NCBI GenBank assembly: GCA_016719635.1
Contig: JADJYT010000016.1
Span: forward strand, 62,001-126,000
DNA length: 64,000 nt
Direction: 5' to 3'
Source: Sphingobacteriales bacterium
GTDB taxonomy: Bacteria > Bacteroidota > Bacteroidia > Chitinophagales > JADIYW01
Part shown: positions 61,164 to 64,000 of the stretch, in pieces
How the letters are laid out: each line of letters begins with the position of its first letter
Numbering within the stretch: the stretch's first letter is position 1
Program-made: the position numbers and the translations under genes
The notes under the pieces: model-generated
Seen by the model: only the letters and a program-made list of their open reading frames with translations
Told to the model about the DNA's origin: nothing
Databases searched by the model: none

Positions 61164-61193
61164 CAAAAATACAGAATTTATACGGTGTGTCAA
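61164..61193 (-). promoter_or_regulatory. asnS promoter
   Basis: On the minus strand a TTG (61191-61193) lies 19 bases before TATTTTTG (61164-61171), matching the Bacteroidota -33/-7 pattern. The G is 18 bases before the ATG at 61146. Confidence 0.65.
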
Positions 61194-61290
61194 TTGAAAT
61201 TAGTATTAAGTGAATAATACATACAATCTGATTTACAGCGTTATAAAAATCTGCCAATATCCCTTATATTTACAGCAAATTACATCCATT

Positions 61291-62241
61291 ATGAGTTTTA
61301 TTCCGGTGCTTGATTTGGCTGATTATTTATCTGGAGATGAAGCCAGAAGGCAAAAATTTATCCAGGGTTTTGGCAAAGCATATTCCGAAATCGGATTTGC
61401 CGCCATTGAAAACCACGGCATCCCACAGGACTTGATCAACAAGTATTACGGGCTGGTGGAACAATTTTATGCCCTGCCATTGGAAACCAAATTAAGCTAT
61501 GAAAAAGTGGAATATGCAGGGCAGCGCGGTTACACCTCGTTTGGCAGAGAAAAGGCAAAACAGAGTGAGGTGGCGGATTTGAAAGAATTCTGGCAGGTAG
61601 GGCAATATATAGAAGACGGCGAGGTGATGCCGGCGGATGACTATCCTGACAACCTGGAAGTGGCTGAAATACCGGAATTCAATGAAACCGGCAGACAGTT
61701 GTATAAAAGCTTTGAAAACTCGGGCAGGCATCTGCTGCGTGCGATTGCAGAATACCTGGAGCTGGATGTCCATTATTTTGATCCGCGAATACACAACGGA
61801 AACAGTATTTTACGTGCCATCCATTACCCGCCGATTACCCAGGACCCGAAAACAGCCATACGGGCAGAGGCGCATGAAGACATCAATTTAATCACGCTGC
61901 TGGTAGGCGCTAGTGCGGATGGGCTGCAGGTACAGGATGTTGACGGCAACTGGCACGACGCCAAGGCGGAACCACAGCAAATCATGGTGAATGTGGGTGA
62001 TATGCTGCAGCGTTTGTGCAACAACAGGCTGAAATCCACCACACACAGAGTGGTCAATCCCCCTCGAGAAAAATGGCATACCCACCGTTATTCCATTCCT
62101 TTCTTTCTACACCCGAGAAGTGAAGTACGTTTAGACTGCCTGGAAAATTGTATCGATGCAGAACATCCGTTAGCCTACGCGCCCATCACTGCCGGCGAAT
62201 ATTTAGATGAACGCCTGAGAGAAATCGGATTAAAAAAATAA
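61291..62241 (+). CDS. Isopenicillin N synthase-like 2-oxoglutarate/Fe(II) oxygenase
   Basis: Cytoplasmic oxygenase of 316 aa from the ATG at 61291 (MSFIPVLDLADYL); the longer frame to 61210 adds residues with no similarity. The iron ligands are His-X-Asp in AHEDINLITLL and the distal His in TTHRVVNP; the 2OG-binding Arg-X-Ser is in RYSIPFFLHP. N-terminal AAIENHGIP is the DIOX_N hallmark. The family hydroxylates or cyclises small molecules, for example in antibiotic or hormone pathways. The substrate here is unknown, and no biosynthetic cluster is visible. It is divergent to asnS. A short AT-rich repeat follows it. Confidence 0.9.
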   Translation: MSFIPVLDLADYLSGDEARRQKFIQGFGKAYSEIGFAAIENHGIPQDLINKYYGLVEQFYALPLETKLSYEKVEYAGQRGYTSFGREKAKQSEVADLKEFWQVGQYIEDGEVMPADDYPDNLEVAEIPEFNETGRQLYKSFENSGRHLLRAIAEYLELDVHYFDPRIHNGNSILRAIHYPPITQDPKTAIRAEAHEDINLITLLVGASADGLQVQDVDGNWHDAKAEPQQIMVNVGDMLQRLCNNRLKSTTHRVVNPPREKWHTHRYSIPFFLHPRSEVRLDCLENCIDAEHPLAYAPITAGEYLDERLREIGLKK

Positions 62242-62245
62242 TATT

Positions 62246-62274
62246 AATTAGCAAATTAGCTAATTAGCTAATTA
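62246..62274 (+). repeat. Octamer AATTAGC(A/T) tandem repeat
   Basis: AATTAGCA, AATTAGCT, AATTAGCT and AATTA follow one another directly in the 40-base gap between two plus-strand genes. The run is nearly self-complementary. Confidence 0.8.
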
Positions 62275-62281
62275 ATAAAAT

Positions 62282-63034
62282 ATGCCTTCATCCTTCTCCA
62301 TAAAAATCGGTGACTTCCTATATAAGAACGCTTTCCCCGTTTATAATATCATCTATCCTTTTTTCAAAAGACGGCAGGACAAACATGAGATTGCCTTAAT
62401 GAAACAATACATTCATAAGGGAGATGTGGTATTGGATATTGGCGCAAATATCGGCTTTTACACCAATATCCTCTCTGAACTGGTGGGTGAAAATGGAAGA
62501 GTATATGCATTTGAACCGGACAAAACCAATTATTCCTATCTTATCCAAAACGCAGCACATTTAAAGAATGTGGAATTTCACAACAAGGCGGTGAGCGACA
62601 AAACCGGAAAAATCATCCTGTACCATTCTGACCTGCTGAATGTAGACCACAAAACATACGCCACCAGCGACTACACCTCCACTTCAGAAATAGAATGTGT
62701 AGCTATGGATGACATCATTCCGGGACAAAAAGCGGACTTTATAAAAATAGACATACAGGGTTATGAATACTTTGCCTTTAAGGGTATGTCGGAAATCCTC
62801 AGGAAAAATGACAATCTGAAGATTATCACGGAACTTTATCCGTATGGACTAAACAACTCCGGCATAAAAATAACGGACTTCATTTCTTTGATTCAGGAAA
62901 ACAACCTCATCATCTACAAAATGCACGACAATCAGTTAACTTTGTTTACAGACGATGATATCAGCCAGATGGATAAAGAAAATTTCCGCATCCACATTCT
63001 CGATATACTGTTAAGCAAAAAAACTGTGAATTAA
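62282..63034 (+). CDS. FkbM-family methyltransferase
   Basis: SAM-dependent methyltransferase of 250 aa. The SAM loop is VVLDIGANIGFYTN, then GRVYAFEPDKTNY as the acidic loop that binds the ribose, and VDHKTYATSDYTSTSEIECVA is typical of the family middle. It also has DFIKIDIQGYEYFAFKGM. FkbM proteins methylate hydroxyls of sugars and polyketides. Between a 2OG oxygenase and a GT-C membrane glycosyltransferase, glycan or lipid decoration is plausible but not proven. The ATG at 62282 is directly behind the octamer repeat. Confidence 0.92.
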   Translation: MPSSFSIKIGDFLYKNAFPVYNIIYPFFKRRQDKHEIALMKQYIHKGDVVLDIGANIGFYTNILSELVGENGRVYAFEPDKTNYSYLIQNAAHLKNVEFHNKAVSDKTGKIILYHSDLLNVDHKTYATSDYTSTSEIECVAMDDIIPGQKADFIKIDIQGYEYFAFKGMSEILRKNDNLKIITELYPYGLNNSGIKITDFISLIQENNLIIYKMHDNQLTLFTDDDISQMDKENFRIHILDILLSKKTVN

Positions 63035-63056
63035 AACAATTGAAAAAACACAGCAG

Positions 63057-64000
63057 ATGAAGCCTTCTAAAAAAAACATACCGGCTCCCAAGAAACCGAT
63101 TGCTCCCGTAAAGAAAACAAGGGCAGCGAACACACGTCAATCGTCCGGACTGCCTTCTCTTTACACCTTACTGGAAAATCATTTCATCAAACATAAAAAC
63201 AGTTATCTCTATGTTTGTTTGATTGCTGCCGTTGTCTTTGCACTCATATGCTTTGATGCCAAGATATCATTGGCTAATGACGATGCTTTGTATATTGAGG
63301 CAGGCTCTAATTATGCCAAAAACTTTTTCGGATATTTTTATGTCGCCAATGCGCCTTTGTATCCCATGACACTGGGGATACTCATAAAAATATTTGGAGT
63401 AAAACTCATTGTCCTGAAATTTTTCTCAATTGTCTTTTTTGCCTCCGGCATTTTAATGCTCTTTAAAGCATTCGAGAACAGGATGCCGTATCTCATTCTG
63501 ATTCCCGCACTGCTGCTTACCGTTATCAACTTCCCATTCTTAATGTATGCCAGTCTCACCTATTCTGAATGTTTATTTTTACTGATACAGGGTATCTCCT
63601 TTTATATATTATTTAAATTATTCGACCGGCATATTAAAGAAAACAATGATCCTGTTTCAACAAAAGAAACGATTCTTGGCGCGGTCCTTATCGGCGGGAT
63701 CTCGGTATTGATGCTGCTTACACGGAATGTAGCTTCGGGATTTATCGGTATTATTCTGGTGTTCTTATTATTCTACAGAAGATTCCTGCTGGCAGGGATC
63801 TCGTTAGTTTCTTTCGGCCTTATTTATGCAGCCTATCGATTCCTGCTGGCTGCGGTATGGAAGCTGGATAACAGCCAGTTCACCAGCCAAAAGGGTATCC
63901 TGTTCCAGAAAGATGCCTATAACCCACAAATGGGACAGGAAACCACCTGGGGTTTTATTGAGCGTTTCTGGGGAAACTGCCAGATTTATATTTCTTCCCG
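63057..64000 (+). CDS. GT-C type membrane glycosyltransferase-like protein (3' end outside window)
   Basis: An open frame starts at ATG 63057 and runs off the window with 314 codons visible. A basic Lys/Pro-rich N-terminus of about 40 residues (KNIPAPKKPIAPVKKTR) precedes a first helix (LYVCLIAAVVFALICF). A loop with ANDDALYIEAG follows; an acidic pair in the first loop is the catalytic mark of PMT/ArnT-type GT-C enzymes using lipid-linked sugars. At least six more helices are visible. This is probably a dolichyl- or undecaprenyl-phosphate sugar transferase for glycans or lipid A-like molecules, inferred from topology and motif. It is 22 bases behind the FkbM gene, likely co-transcribed. Confidence 0.8.
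   Translation, partial: MKPSKKNIPAPKKPIAPVKKTRAANTRQSSGLPSLYTLLENHFIKHKNSYLYVCLIAAVVFALICFDAKISLANDDALYIEAGSNYAKNFFGYFYVANAPLYPMTLGILIKIFGVKLIVLKFFSIVFFASGILMLFKAFENRMPYLILIPALLLTVINFPFLMYASLTYSECLFLLIQGISFYILFKLFDRHIKENNDPVSTKETILGAVLIGGISVLMLLTRNVASGFIGIILVFLLFYRRFLLAGISLVSFGLIYAAYRFLLAAVWKLDNSQFTSQKGILFQKDAYNPQMGQETTWGFIERFWGNCQIYISS

Noticed and set aside
59725..61257. Longer AsnS starting at 61257
   Set aside because: The extra 37 residues run across the -33/-7 promoter and have no similarity to synthetases; the ATG at 61146 is preferred.

Overview
The window reads as chromosome of a Bacteroidota (Bacteroidetes) bacterium, probably an environmental Chitinophagia/Saprospiria-like or related lineage. 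The reasons are a fused MurF-alanine racemase, a BshA bacillithiol enzyme, two proteins ending in type IX secretion sorting domains, a Rho with a long charged N-terminal insert, many small lipoproteins, hardly any Shine-Dalgarno sequences, and several promoters with the Bacteroidota -7 box TAnnTTTG (best at asnS, serS, arsR-like 1 and the Omp85-like gene). No rRNA, tRNA, CRISPR array, transposase or integrase was seen.

Layout. 1-2.9 kb: the end of ftsH with a clear terminator, then a ceramidase-like membrane protein whose last codons lie in a dispersed inverted repeat. 2.9-14.1 kb: a minus-strand block with an oligopeptide-type ABC importer (binding lipoprotein, terminator, two long permeases), two envelope proteins of unknown role, purQ, dsbD and bshA. 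14.1-22.3 kb: mostly plus strand, with a TIGR01777 epimerase, a beta-helix lipoprotein paired with a di-haem cytochrome, an aminotransferase, a Rieske protein and murF-alr. 22.3-24.9 kb: an AT-rich two-lipoprotein segment flanked by a 30-bp exact copy of the murF-alr 3' end. 24.9-36.3 kb: a DUF349 coiled-coil protein, a PorE-like envelope protein with partner, polA, an AhpD-like protein, two ArsR-type regulators, tsaB, an S41 protease and yidD. 36.4-45.5 kb: a T9SS-sorted hydrolase, rnpA-rpmH, rho, serS, an IscA-type protein, pheS, a PhoD-like lipoprotein and a Nudix hydrolase. 45.5-46.0 kb has no gene. 46-52.4 kb: glycan-related genes (WecA/MraY-type transferase, GT4, PhoD-like T9SS protein, asnB). 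52.5-57.1 kb: nadK, an Omp85-like protein, a PAP2-like protein and rpoN. 57.2-61.1 kb: two paralogous seven-bladed propeller lipoproteins behind asnS, separated by a displaced copy of the asnS 3' end. 61.3-64 kb: a 2OG oxygenase, an FkbM methyltransferase and a truncated GT-C type membrane glycosyltransferase.

The most unusual signal is that two unrelated housekeeping genes, murF-alr and asnS, are each followed by envelope lipoprotein genes bracketed by a second, in-frame copy of the host gene's last 10-13 codons. At murF-alr the copy is exact; at asnS all five differences are synonymous. This looks like a repeatable way of adding accessory lipoprotein genes behind conserved gene ends without a recombinase in the added DNA. 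Other oddities are an rnpA frame with no ATG, GTG or TTG where the conserved protein begins, a 7-bp tandem repeat inside asnB, and a terminator hairpin that abuts a start codon.
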